Shown here: piece by piece, positions 22,684 through 33,077 of the stretch
Layout: each line of letters opens with the position of its first letter
Numbering within the stretch: position 1 is the stretch's first letter
NCBI GenBank assembly: GCA_010909165.1
Contig: MU008166.1
Coordinates: 1,736,001 to 1,800,000, forward strand
Length of the DNA: 64,000 nucleotides
Source: Anthoceros angustus
Taxonomy: Eukaryota; Streptophyta; Anthocerotopsida; Anthocerotales; Anthocerotaceae
Direction of reading: 5' to 3'
Made by a program: the position numbers and the translations under genes
Notes under the pieces: generated by a model
Databases searched by the model: none
The model's input: only the letters and a program-made list of their open reading frames with translations
What the model was told of the DNA's origin: nothing

Positions 22684-23807
22684 TCCTTCACCTTTGGCCC
22701 TTCCAAGGCTTCCTTCAAGCTTTGCGGCTCATCAGCATCTGCCAACATAGCCTCTTCGTACTTGCATGCATTCATGGACTCCAAAATTTTCTGCGAAGGT
22801 TTCCATCGCCTTGATGATCTCCTGATCTGGGTCGGCTCCTCTTGGATTCTTCGATCTCGCTCCTCTTCATCATCCTCGATATCCGGGGCTTCTCCACCTT
22901 CTATATCACCTTGTGGTAGAGGTTGCTCATGCTCAGGAACAAGTTGAGCATGCTCAAGAGTAGGTTGCTCAAGAACCAAGTCTTGTGCTTCTTCACGCTC
23001 CTTCAACTCCTTGATAACAACTTGCGTTGCTCCCACTCCTTTGTTAGGTTCCACAACCTCATGAAAAACAACATCCCTACTGAAAATGATTTTCTTGGTT
23101 GTAGGGTTGTATAATCTATACCCCTTTACCTCATCGGAATACCCAAGCATGATGCACTGGATGCCTTTAGGATCCCACTTGGTTCGGTTTTGCTTTGGAA
23201 CATGAGCATAAACCTCAGAACCAAAGATCCTAAAATGACTCACGTTAGGTTTGACACTAGACCATGCCTCCTCCGGGGTCATTCCAGGTACAGCCTTGGT
23301 TGGAACTCTATTCAAAACATGAGTCAGAGTAACACCTCTCCCAAAACGCCTCCAACCCACTTTGATGGAGCATGCACTTGGCCGCCCACTAGGCTCCTTA
23401 GCTTGCGCTCCGCCACTCCATTTTGCTCCGGTGTGTGAGGAATTGTTAGTTGCCTCCGAATGCCATGCTCCTTGCAAAAGCTTTTGAATTGAGAAGAGAT
23501 GTATTCTCCTCCATTGTCACTCCTCGAGTCTTGAGGCATTCTCCACTTTTCCTCTCCACCAAGGCTTTCCACTCCTTGAATGTCTTGAACACTTGGACTT
23601 CTCCTTCAAAAGGTATGTCCAACTCCTCCTTGTGAAGTCATCCACAAACACTAGAATGTAGCGGGCTCCTCCATGGGTAGGGTTCTTCATTGGTCCACAC
23701 ATCGGTGTGTACAAGTTCCAACGCCTTTGCCGCCGACGCCCAATCCTTGGGAACTTGGTTGGTGAAGCTTTCCCATCATGCACCCTTGGCACAATCGCGC
23801 TCACCAA
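22593..23807 (-). pseudogene. Copia integrase (frameshifted)
   Basis: Two frames cover the integrase. The upstream frame (23807-23517) has the catalytic-core start F-V-D-D-F-T-R-R-S-W. A second frame (23572-23324) has S-D-N-G-G-E-Y and [11 protein letters not shown], with the later acidic residues of the DDE triad. The last frame (23477-22593) contains the C-terminal module (S-E-V-Y-A-H-V-P-K, M-L-G-Y-S-D-E-V-K-G-Y-R) and the acidic linker to RT. The protease region between gag and integrase is only weakly preserved. Confidence 0.88.
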
Positions 23808-24411
23808 TCTCTTTCAAATCCAAGCCGGTCACCATTTGTTGATTCTTCATCATCTTGATGTTGTCCACTCCAGTGCCCCAAGCGTTGATGCCACAAATCT
23901 ATTGACCCGTGCTCTTAGGCGAGCTTGACACAAATGTGCAAGCTTGTTGATCACCTACGGAAGCACACAACTTATAGAGATTGCCTTCCGAACACCTCGA
24001 GCTATCACCTTGACATTAGGTGATTACGGTTGCTCGGGTTGGATGCGACATCCTCGAGTTGAACACAATCTCATTCCTGTGGTGATTCTTGCTCGAAAGA
24101 AGATTCTTCGCAAGACCAGCACATGGTGTACATCCTTGATTGTACCTTTGGATGGTCCTCCAGGAGTTGAACTTTAATCACACCTCTTCCTTTGATCTCG
24201 TGTGACCTATTGTCTCCAAGCGCCACTTTATGCCCCGCATTTCTTCATAGCTTGAGAACCAAGGCCGTTGTAGGTGAAGTGTTGAGATGCTCCAGTCGGT
24301 ACAAACTCTCATCCTTCTTTGATGGGAGTCGTACTCTTTCTGGTTGAGACAATGAAAGATGTTCTTCCTTCTCACTCACTTGATTGGCTTGTGACTCCTT
24401 TCCCTTCTTCT

Positions 24412-25462
24412 TCAAGTCACCAACCTTGTCCTACAATCCTTGGCATAGTGATTAGGCTTTTTGCAATAATGGCAAGTACCCCACACCTTTTCTTCGCACC
24501 TTTTCTCCTTGATCCTTCTTGAGTTGGCTTGTGAAGTCTTCCCACGTGTTGTTCCCTTCTTTGAGAAGAGCACCGAGTCTCCATTCTCTTCTTTCTTGAA
24601 GGAATTCTCCAGCTCCTCTTGTAGGAGCAACCCAACCACCTCATCCAACGTTGGTGGTTGGTCGCTTGACGCATCGCTACCGACGCTCTAAAGGCCAACA
24701 CAAATTGCTTGTATGCGGATGGTAAGCTACTCGGCAACACCACGATAACCTTTTCTTTCGAAGGTTTGACGTCCGCCTTCATTTGATCCACCAAGTTCTT
24801 CAACTTGTTGACGTGTTGTTGAATGGTGTCACCTCGACCATCTTGAAGTTGGCGAATTGTTGCTCCAACAACATCTCATTCACCAAGCTCTTCTTCTCAT
24901 ACGTGTTGCAGAGGGTCGTCCACGCCGCTTTTGATGTTGCACACTCACTCAATTGAGAGAGTATGTCATCGGACACATTGAGGAGAATCGTGCCAATGCT
25001 CGTCCATCTTTCTGTCCACTTGGTGGGTGTTTCTCCGAGGCCATTGTCGACAAACTTCCATAGTCCTCGATCGATGAGAAGCATCTTGACTTCAACTTCC
25101 ACAATGTGAAGTTTGTGCCTCAAACTTCCACTAGTGTCTCCATGCTTGTTGACGCCATGCTAGTTTTCCTACAATTGATCTTGAAGACCAAAGCACCTCA
25201 CCACATGCACTACAAGATTAGTATCAAGACCTTTCCAATTGCACAAGATCTCGCTCTAGGCTAAGAACTCATGTGAGTTTGTGCCTCCAAACTTCTCCAC
25301 CAAGTTCTTCAACTTCCACAATGTGAAGTTTGTGCCTCCAAACTTCTCCACTAGTCGTGTCTCCATGCTTGTTGACGCCATGCTTAGTTTTCCTACAATT
25401 GATCTTGAAGACCAAAGCACCTCACTCACATGCACTACAAGATTAGTATCAAGACCTTCCAT
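24412..25462 (-). pseudogene. Copia gag with CCHC zinc knuckle (frameshifted)
   Basis: Three overlapping minus-strand frames (25462-25256, 25123-24800, 24803-24412) together form gag. The first has K-F-G-G-T-N-F-T-L-W-K, the usual copia gag opening. The second has A-W-T-T-L-C-N-T-Y-E-K-K-S and the leucine-rich UBN2 middle. The last has the nucleic-acid-binding C-H-Y-C-K-K-P-N-H-Y-A-K-D-C knuckle at about 24433-24480. A duplication of the first gag segment (K-F-G-G-T-N) is visible at 25281-25370. Several frameshifts separate the pieces. Confidence 0.85.
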
Positions 25463-25490
25463 CTCATAAGGCTCTAGGCAGACGATACCA

Positions 25491-25893
25491 TGTTAGGAAA
25501 AGAGCTGAGCCTTTATAGAGAGGGAACACAACACTCCCATACAATATGGGTTATATGCACTAGGCACACTAGATACTAGCACACAAGCACACAAGAACAC
25601 TTGCACACACCACACCTTACAAATAGGTGGGCTTGGCCTTATATAGTCCTAGCCTTGAATCCTACTGGTCACTTGACCTTGAATCCTATTGGTCACTTGA
25701 CCTTGAGTCCTATTGGTCACTTGACCTTGAATCCTATTGGTTACTTGACTTGCCCTTTACTTTTGGACTTTCTAGAAGATACTTTCTAGAAGATGCATGA
25801 CTTTCAAGTTATTTTTAGGGCACTCTTCATAACCTGCTTTTAGGGCACTCTTCATAACATATTTTGATATGTTGTAATAAATCACTTCTAACA
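25491..25893 (-). repeat. 5' LTR of the 20.8-kb copia element
   Basis: 403 bp and nearly identical to the other LTR, with a handful of substitutions and a one-T length difference. Confidence 0.95.
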
Positions 25894-27297
25894 TCTACAA
25901 GGCGGAAAAGCCAGTGTTATGACACCTCCCTGCATCTCTCCTCCACGCAATCGGCATGCTGCGGTTGAACGAGCAAGTTACAAAGATATCGATCACCAGC
26001 CAGCTGGGTCGGACACTTCCTTGCGGTCCACAAAATATTCTAGGCAGGGCCACACTCCGCTTGCCTTGCCTAGGATATGATTCGTGAGGTTTGAGAAGCC
26101 AAATTTACTGCTAGATGTTTGGAGCAAACAAGGGTGTATTGTACACTTGGACAACTCTTACATTCATGAGACGGAACGCTGGGCAACGGGCCGGCTCAGT
26201 CGTTCTACGTGACATGTGACCACGATCCTGGCGAGGACGCCTTCTTTCTCTGTGGATTCCAGTGATCCCCTTCTTTCTCCGTGGACGCCCTTCTCTCTCG
26301 GAAAATGTAGGCAGCTCCCGTCTCGAAGCCCAAGAATTATGTAGGCTGATTGTCTGGTTTGACGGCGGTAAGTCCCCACGATCAAACGCAGCGTATGGAT
26401 GTGGCCTTTGTACCTTTGTAGCTACGTATGTAAGATGTGCCACGCCAGCATGGACGCATCAAGTCGTGTTTCTCCAGCTGTCCTGTGACAGTTTTACCAT
26501 CAAAGTTCAAGGCATGTACGTACTTTGCAGCACTTATTTCGCGGCGTTGTCAGAATTTGGGCTTCCAGACCCATCTCTGTGTTTTCTTTTTGCTAATGTC
26601 AACATACTTCAAAATCTCCTCCCTTCGGAAGGCAAACACCGGCGCCACAACCTGCAGCTTAGCTTTCGCCATACCCGTGATGGGTCCAGATGTGGCTTAT
26701 CCTTCTTTCTTCGTTTTGGAAAACACCTGACACAGCCTTCCATCTAGGCTTGCTTGATGTTGTGGATGCTTCTCATCCCCAACCAAGAAACTGTGCACCA
26801 GTCCTTCCCTGTCAGTCCACCAGCTCTGACCTGGCTGCTTCCATGCCCTGATCCTTTTTCTCCTGGCCTGCATCTTTTGTGCTTGCTGCTGCATCTGAGC
26901 GCTGGTGTATATGTTTGACATCAATACATATGCTGCAGGGTCTTTCTTGTCTAGCTTCACTGCTTCATTGAAGGCATGGAGTCCTACTTCCACGTTGCCC
27001 CACATTCGACAAGCACCCAACAGTGTGTGCCAGATTGCAGCATTGGGCTGTAACGGCATTCTCCTTACTAAACATAGTGCCTCATCCACTTTTCCTGCGC
27101 GGCCCAGGAGATCCACCATGCATGTGTAGTGGTTTTCCATTGGAACTATGCCGTAGTGTCTGCTCATTGCCTCAAAGTGCTCCCGCCCCTCCTTCACCAG
27201 TCCTGTATGACTGCAAACTGTCAGTACACTGAGGAAAGTGATACCGTCTGGTTGCATGCCATCCTGTTTCATTTTCTGGACCAACTCAAAGACCACT
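25894..27297. repeat. Segmental duplication, copy at the PPR gene 3' side
   Basis: Matches 38673-40556 in the same orientation, covering the PPR gene's 3' flank and C-terminal coding region. The copy at 38-40 kb has two extra blocks (about 38858-39106 and 39225-39460). Confidence 0.85.
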
Positions 27298-30200
27298 TTA
27301 CTGTGTCCTTCACAGGTGTAGCCTGCGATCAGTGCATTCCAGATAACAATGTCTCTTTCAGGTAATTCATCAAACACCTGCTGTGCATCAACCATGCTCC
27401 CAGACTTCCCATACATGTTAATCAAACTGCCAGCTATAAATAAATCAGCTTGGAGCCCCTGTTCTACAATCTGTGTGTGCAACTGTGTCCCCACACACAA
27501 GGCCGCCACATTTGCACATGCCTGCAAGAGGCACACGAAAGTCACGGAATCAGGTACAACCATGCCTTCCTCTTGCATAGCACTGTACAGACGAAGGGCT
27601 TCCTGCCCCATACCCTGCTGGGAATACCCTGATATCAAGGCATTCCACGTTACCACATCTTTCTGACCAAGTGTGGCGAACACTCTCTGAGCATCTTCTA
27701 AGCTGCCACACTTAGCATACATGTTCACTACACTGCTGGCTACAAACACATCAGCTTGAAGTCCTTGTTGTCTGATGTGCGTATGAAGCCACCTTCCCTT
27801 CTCCAATGATGCGGGGCCTACACTTGCACATGCCCGCAGGAGGCACACAAATGTCACGGAATCAGGCACAGCCATGCCTTCTTCTTGCATAGCACTGTAG
27901 AGATGAAGGGCCCCCTGCACCATGCCCTCCTGGGAATACCCTGCTATCATGGCATTCCAAGTCACCACATTTTTCTGACCGATTCCGTGGAACACCCTCT
28001 GTGCATCTTCCAAGCTGCCACATTTTGCGTACATATTCACCAAACTGCTGGCTACAAACACGTCAGCTTCATGTCCTTCTTCTTTGATAAGTGCATGAAG
28101 TTGCTTCCCAGTCCCCAATGCCAGGGTGCCAACACTTGCACATGCCTGCAGGAGGCACACAAATGTCACAGAGTCGGGTACAGCCATGCCTTCTGCTTGC
28201 ATAGCTCTGAAGAGACGAAGGGATTCCTGCCCCATACCCTGCTGGGAATACCCTGATATGATAGCATTCCATGTCACCACATTTTTTTGACCAAGTGTGT
28301 CAAACACTCTTTGCGCATCTTCCAAGCTGCCACACTTTGCATACATATTCACCAAACTGCTGGCTATACACACATCGGTTTCATGTCCTCCTTCTCTGAT
28401 TTGCCTGTGGAGACGCCTTCCCTTCTCCAATGCTGCAGTGCCCACAGTTGCACATGCCTGCAGGAGACACACAAATGTGACAGAACTGGGCACAGCCATG
28501 CCTTCTTCTTGCATAACACTGTAGAGACGAAGGGCCTCCTGTCCCATGCCCTGCTGGGAGTATCCTGCTATCATTGCATTCCAAGTCACCACATTTTTCT
28601 GACCGATTCCGTGGAACACCCTCTGTGCATCTTCCAAGCTGCCACATTTTGCGTACATATTCACCAAACTGCTGGCTACAAACACGTCAGCTTCATGTCC
28701 TTCTTCTTTGATAAGTGCATGAAGTTGCTTCCCAGTCCCCAATGCCAGGGTGCCAACACTTGCACATGCCTGCAGGAGGCACACAAATGTCACAGAGTCG
28801 GGTACAGCCATGCCTTCTGCTTGCATAGCTCTGAAGAGACGAAGGGATTCCTGCCCCATACCCTGCTGGGAATACCCTGATATGATAGCATTCCATGTCA
28901 CCACATTTTTTTGACCAAGTGTGTCAAACACTCTTTGCGCATCTTCCAAGCTGCCACACTTTGCATACATATTCACCAAACTGCTGGCTATACACACATC
29001 GGTTTCATGTCCTCCTTCTCTGATTTGCCTGTGGAGACGCCTTCCCTTCTCCAATGCTGCAGTGCCCACAGTTGCACATGCCTGCAGGAGACACACAAAT
29101 GTGACAGAACTGGGCACAGCCATGCCTTCTTCTTGCATAACACTGTAGAGACGAAGGGCCTCCTGTCCCATGCCCTGCTGGGAGTATCCTGCTATCATTG
29201 CAGTCCACATCACCACAGTTTTCAGCGCAATACCATCAAACACTCTCTGTGCAGCGTCCATGCTGCCACACTTCGCATACATGTTCACCAAACTTTCAGC
29301 TATAAAAAGATCAGCTTGAAGTCCTCGTTCATTGATTCCCACATGAAGCTGCTTCCCTTTCTCCAATGCCAGGTTGCCCACACTTGCACATGCCTGCAAG
29401 AGGCACACAAATGTGACAGAATCCGGTACAACCATGCCATCTCTTTGCATAGCAGCATAGAGACGAAGGGCTTCCTGCCCCATGCCCTGCTGAGAATACC
29501 CTCCAATCATGGCATTCCATGTCACCACATTTTTGTGACCAAGTCTGTCAAACACTTCCTGTCCATCTTCCACGCTGCCACACTTGGCATACATGTTTAC
29601 CAAACTGCTGGCTACAAACAGATCAGCCTGATGCCCTTGTTCCCTGATCTGCATATGAAGCTGCTTCCCCGTTTCCAACGCTGCCGTCCCCACACTCGCA
29701 CATGCCTGTAGGAGGGACACAAATGTTACGGAATCAGGTGAAGCCATGCCTTCGTCTTGCATCGCACTATACACACGAAGAGCTTCCTGTCCCATGCCCT
29801 GCTGGGAATAACCTGCTATCAAGGCATTCCACGTCACCACATCTTTTGCACTTAGTCCATCAAACACTCTCTGAGCAGATTCCAAGCTGCCGCACTTTGC
29901 ATACATGTTCACCAAACTGCTGACAACAAACAAGTCAGCTTCATGTCCTCGTTCTCTGATTTGAGTATGGAGATGCTTCCCTTTTTCCAATGCAGGGGTG
30001 CCTAAAATTGCGCATGCCTGTAGGAGGCACACAAACGTCACGGAATTGGGGACGGCCATGCCTTCTTCTTGCATAGCACTGTACAGGCAAAGGGCTTCCT
30101 GCCCCATGCCCTGCTGAGAATATCCTGCTATCATTGCAGTCCACGTCAGCACATCCTTTTTCCGAAGTCCATCAAACTCCCTCTGTGCATTTTCCATGCT

Positions 30201-31610
30201 GCCACACTTTGCATACATCTTCACCAAACTGTCAGCTATCAGCGCATCAACTTGAAGTTGTCGTTCCTTAATTTGTTCATGAAGCTGCATCCCCTTCTCC
30301 AAGGCCAGTGTTCCGACACTGGCACATGCGTGTAGGAGGCACACAAATGTCACAGCATCAGGTACAACAATTCCTTCTTCTTGCATAGCACTGTACAGAC
30401 CAAGAGCTACACGCCCCATTCCCTGCTGGGAATACCCAGCAATCAAGGCATTCCACGTCACCACATCTTTTTGACAAAGCCCATCAAACACTCCCTGAGC
30501 ATCCTCCAAGCTGCCGCACTTTGCATACATGTTTACCAAACTGTTGGCTACGAGCACATCATCCTGTTGTCTTCTTTCTTTGATTTGTGCATGAAGCTGC
30601 CTCCCTTTTTCCAATGCCAGGGTGCCCACACTAGCACACGCCTGCAAGAGGCACACGAATGTCACCGAATTGGGTACAACAAAGCCCTCCTGTTGCATTG
30701 CAGCGTAGAGAGTAAGGGCTTTCTGACCCATGCCCTGCTGGGAATATCCTGCGATCATTGCAGTCCATGTCACAACGTCTTTCCTCCCAAGTCCATCAAA
30801 CACTCCCTGCGCACTCTCCAAGCTGCCACACTTTGCATACATGTTCACCAAGCCGTTACAGACAAACAAATCTGGCTTGATGCCACTGGCCAACACATCA
30901 GCATGCACCTGCTGCCCAGATTTCAAGTCTAATCCTCTGGCGCAGGCCTGAAGTGCTGCCACAAACACATGACCATCTGGCTTCACACCAGACCCTCGCA
31001 TCCGATGATACAGCTGTAAAGCCTGCCTGTCCTGCCCTTGTCTAACATGTGCAGAGATGATGGAAGACCACATAAAGGCATCTGGTTGGGCAACACCTTC
31101 AAACACATCCATCGCGTCCTGCAGCCTGCCATGAGAAGCATACATCCGCAGGATGTGGTTGCACAAGAACGTGTCCGCCTGGTACCCCGTTCTCACCGTG
31201 AACGCATGCACACGGCTACCCAGAGCAAGATCCTTCTTCACGGCACATTTCTTCAACACAGCATAAAGCAGAGCTTTGGTGACACAACGACCCGTGTGCA
31301 CCAGAAACTCCAAAGCCTCAACAGCCTCAGTGACATGACCCTCATCACATAGGTTGCCCACTGTTTCAGCCGTGACCCCCCCATCGTAAACAACACTCCT
31401 GCCACGGTCCGAATCACGTGCTACCCTCCTGCCACAGGCACCTCCTGCTGGGTGTGCTGCAAAGGTGCTGCTGCACCTCCCGACTTGGTTGTGCGCCAAC
31501 GGTTGCTTCCTGGAAGTCAGGAGGACGGAAGCTCTTACCAAAAGACCCATGCCTTGCAGGAGCACACTCTGAGCTGAGCCTTTGGATGTAAGACGGCAAC
31601 CCCCCGTCAT
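26697..31610 (-). CDS. PLS-class pentatricopeptide repeat protein, E/E+ type, 1637 residues
   Basis: Organelle RNA-binding protein, probably in site-specific RNA editing or processing. Single exon. Residues 1 to about 60 are rich in S, R, A and L with few acidic residues, like a mitochondrial or plastid transit peptide. From about residue 100 there are thirteen roughly 104-residue P-L-S cycles, each with W-N-A-(M/L)-I-A-G-Y-S-Q-Q-G-M-G, then P-D-S-V-T-F-V-C-L-L-Q-A-C-A, then L-V-N-M-Y-A-K-C-G-S. About 40 PPR motifs is long for the class. The end has the E region and P-G-Q-S-W...H-S-F-L-V-G-D-x-x-H-P, but no DYW deaminase (no H-x-E...C-x-x-C), so editing would need a partner. Cycles are unusually alike, and two are exact duplicates. 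The ATG at 31610 is the first in frame. Confidence 0.93.
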   Translation of the reverse strand: MTGGCRLTSKGSAQSVLLQGMGLLVRASVLLTSRKQPLAHNQVGRCSSTFAAHPAGGACGRRVARDSDRGRSVVYDGGVTAETVGNLCDEGHVTEAVEALEFLVHTGRCVTKALLYAVLKKCAVKKDLALGSRVHAFTVRTGYQADTFLCNHILRMYASHGRLQDAMDVFEGVAQPDAFMWSSIISAHVRQGQDRQALQLYHRMRGSGVKPDGHVFVAALQACARGLDLKSGQQVHADVLASGIKPDLFVCNGLVNMYAKCGSLESAQGVFDGLGRKDVVTWTAMIAGYSQQGMGQKALTLYAAMQQEGFVVPNSVTFVCLLQACASVGTLALEKGRQLHAQIKERRQQDDVLVANSLVNMYAKCGSLEDAQGVFDGLCQKDVVTWNALIAGYSQQGMGRVALGLYSAMQEEGIVVPDAVTFVCLLHACASVGTLALEKGMQLHEQIKERQLQVDALIADSLVKMYAKCGSMENAQREFDGLRKKDVLTWTAMIAGYSQQGMGQEALCLYSAMQEEGMAVPNSVTFVCLLQACAILGTPALEKGKHLHTQIRERGHEADLFVVSSLVNMYAKCGSLESAQRVFDGLSAKDVVTWNALIAGYSQQGMGQEALRVYSAMQDEGMASPDSVTFVSLLQACASVGTAALETGKQLHMQIREQGHQADLFVASSLVNMYAKCGSVEDGQEVFDRLGHKNVVTWNAMIGGYSQQGMGQEALRLYAAMQRDGMVVPDSVTFVCLLQACASVGNLALEKGKQLHVGINERGLQADLFIAESLVNMYAKCGSMDAAQRVFDGIALKTVVMWTAMIAGYSQQGMGQEALRLYSVMQEEGMAVPSSVTFVCLLQACATVGTAALEKGRRLHRQIREGGHETDVCIASSLVNMYAKCGSLEDAQRVFDTLGQKNVVTWNAIISGYSQQGMGQESLRLFRAMQAEGMAVPDSVTFVCLLQACASVGTLALGTGKQLHALIKEEGHEADVFVASSLVNMYAKCGSLEDAQRVFHGIGQKNVVTWNAMIAGYSQQGMGQEALRLYSVMQEEGMAVPSSVTFVCLLQACATVGTAALEKGRRLHRQIREGGHETDVCIASSLVNMYAKCGSLEDAQRVFDTLGQKNVVTWNAIISGYSQQGMGQESLRLFRAMQAEGMAVPDSVTFVCLLQACASVGTLALGTGKQLHALIKEEGHEADVFVASSLVNMYAKCGSLEDAQRVFHGIGQKNVVTWNAMIAGYSQEGMVQGALHLYSAMQEEGMAVPDSVTFVCLLRACASVGPASLEKGRWLHTHIRQQGLQADVFVASSVVNMYAKCGSLEDAQRVFATLGQKDVVTWNALISGYSQQGMGQEALRLYSAMQEEGMVVPDSVTFVCLLQACANVAALCVGTQLHTQIVEQGLQADLFIAGSLINMYGKSGSMVDAQQVFDELPERDIVIWNALIAGYTCEGHSKVVFELVQKMKQDGMQPDGITFLSVLTVCSHTGLVKEGREHFEAMSRHYGIVPMENHYTCMVDLLGRAGKVDEALCLVRRMPLQPNAAIWHTLLGACRMWGNVEVGLHAFNEAVKLDKKDPAAYVLMSNIYTSAQMQQQAQKMQARRKRIRAWKQPGQSWWTDREGLVHSFLVGDEKHPQHQASLDGRLCQVFSKTKKEG
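27952..29202 (-). repeat. Exact 624-bp tandem duplication inside the PPR gene
   Basis: 27952-28578 equals 28576-29202 base for base as far as I can compare. The 624-bp unit is 208 codons, two whole P-L-S cycles, so the frame and the PPR phase are kept. The other cycles differ from each other by many substitutions. Confidence 0.92.
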
Positions 31611-31619
31611 TTGTCTCGA

Positions 31620-32430
31620 ACCTCACATTTGTCTCCCTCCTGCAAGGATGTGCTGCTACTAGCACAGCTCCTGCCTGGCTCCACATTTCCCTTCCTGTCT
31701 TCCGAGCCACCAAATTCTAAACACCCCACACAAGACAGCAAATGCACCGATCTGTCTAGCAGCCAACGTACTGGCGCTGCATTAGAGGTTGGACAACCGA
31801 GACACAGAAAAAGATGGGATTTGAGGCATACCTACCCAGTCTCACAAAGGTGCCTCCTGGATTTAATTGGCAGATTTACACACCACGCAAGGCAAAAGTG
31901 AAGACAGCGCGTGGGAGCTCACTGTAGTTTGTCAATACATCTCTGATGAGAGTCTGGAGTCTCACCGCCTGATGGCTCGAGGAACTGGACTAATAAACTA
32001 GACTAAACTGCTAATGCACAGATGTCTTTGCGCCACGTTTCTGGTGTTGTTGGTTAGAGGCTCCCTCCTTACCATTCTCCTTGCTTTTCGGTTGTACACA
32101 TTCTGGGCTGATGGCTCTATTTCTTGTTGGTGTGGCCTCCATGTGGCTGATACCACTTTAGTCTGTTTGGCCACCGTTTATCCGATCCCCTTTCACACCC
32201 CTTCTAACCACTTATCCGTTAGGCAATTATATTTCGATACCTTCGCCTTAGTGGGTATCCTATTCCGTCTCCAGCACCTCTTTCCATAAGTTTTTTTAGT
32301 ACAAGGAGCACTTTCGTGTAATCTCTCTCTAGCTTTCTGCTGCGGGGAAAAACCTACACACTCAGCACTTTTCCTGGTTACAGTATGTGTGTCCAAATGG
32401 CTTAGGCCAAATGGACACACATACTGGAAG
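31620..32430. other. Upstream region of the PPR gene; no recognised gene
   Basis: Short ORFs only, without domains. A 15-bp-arm inverted repeat (CAGTATGTGTGTCCA) lies near 32383-32428. Confidence 0.45.
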
Positions 32431-32435
32431 AACGT

Positions 32436-32630
32436 CATAGTTAAGCGCTCTACACTGCAAGCGGGACTGGGATAGGATACCTAGAGAGGAATGCCTCTAG
32501 TCATAGTTAAGCGCTCTAAACTACAAGCGAGACCCGGATGGGGTACCTAGAGAGAAATGCCTCTGGTTATAGTTAAGCGCTCTACATTACAAACGAGATT
32601 CGGATGGGATACCTAGAGAGGAAGAGAGGA
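32436..32630. repeat. 66-bp tandem repeat, three copies
   Basis: Unit CATAGTTAAGCGCTCTA... starts at 32436, 32502 and about 32567, each ending in ACCTAGAGAGGAATGCCTCT. TAGTTAAGCGCTC resembles a tRNA A-box region, so a tRNA-derived origin is possible but unproven. Confidence 0.85.
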
Positions 32631-32639
32631 ATGAAGAAG

Positions 32640-32963
32640 AAGAAGAAGAATTTTATTTGAGTCCACTAAGGACGGATTTCCGTCATGGGACTTGGTACTT
32701 GACAACTTGTACCATGGTGTGCCTAAGCTACTTGCACCTAGGGCATCCACTCCCTTTAGGCACCCCATCTAAGTACCAATCTAAGCTCAAGATGCTTAAT
32801 CACGGCGTTCTTATAAATGTGTGTCCATTTGGACTAAGCCATTTAGTAGCCTAGTTTATTCCATTGAGCAAGTTTGCCTGGAGTACCGAGTCCCATGGCG
32901 GTATGTCCGTCCTGAGTGGACTTCAAATAAATTGTTTGTTTGTTTGTTTGTTTGTTTGTTTGT
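32640..32963. mobile_element. Fold-back (inverted-repeat) element, 0.32 kb
   Basis: Imperfect inverted repeats of about 45 bp: the left arm (about 32650-32695, TTTATTTGAGTCCACTAAGG and on through GGGACT) is the reverse complement of the right arm (about 32888-32933, AGTCCCATGGCGG...CTTCAAATAAA). The left edge is an AAG run and the right edge a TTTG run. No coding sequence. A related copy lies at about 41963-42191. Confidence 0.7.
32933..32963. repeat. (TTTG)n microsatellite
   Basis: About seven consecutive TTTG units at the right end of the fold-back element. Confidence 0.9.
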
Positions 32964-33077
32964 ATAACACTAACACTCTACAAATCTGCGATTCAAACCT
33001 AGGCGAAGCCATGAATGTTAGAAGGACGAGGCCGGCCGTCTTTTGTTTCGTGTCTCTCTTACTTGTCCTTCGTGTCG

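Larger units (their letters stand above)
20805..25893 (-). mobile_element. Complete but degenerate Ty1/copia LTR retrotransposon (5.09 kb)
   Basis: LTRs at 20805-21206 and 25491-25893 begin TGTTAG and end CTAACA and are nearly identical. The target-site duplication TCTAC is present at 20800-20804 and 25894-25898. The primer-binding site TGGTATCGTCTG abuts the right LTR and a purine-rich GAGTGGGAG tract abuts the left LTR, so transcription is on the minus strand. The order gag, zinc knuckle, integrase, RT, RNase H is typical copia. Frames are broken in many places, so it is probably non-autonomous, though the similar LTRs indicate a young insertion. Confidence 0.95.

Noticed and set aside
27885-30951. 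Long plus-strand ORFs opposite the PPR gene (for example 28287-28880, 28911-29711)
   Set aside because: They are antisense shadows of the repetitive PPR coding sequence and repeat with the same periodicity; no domain of their own.
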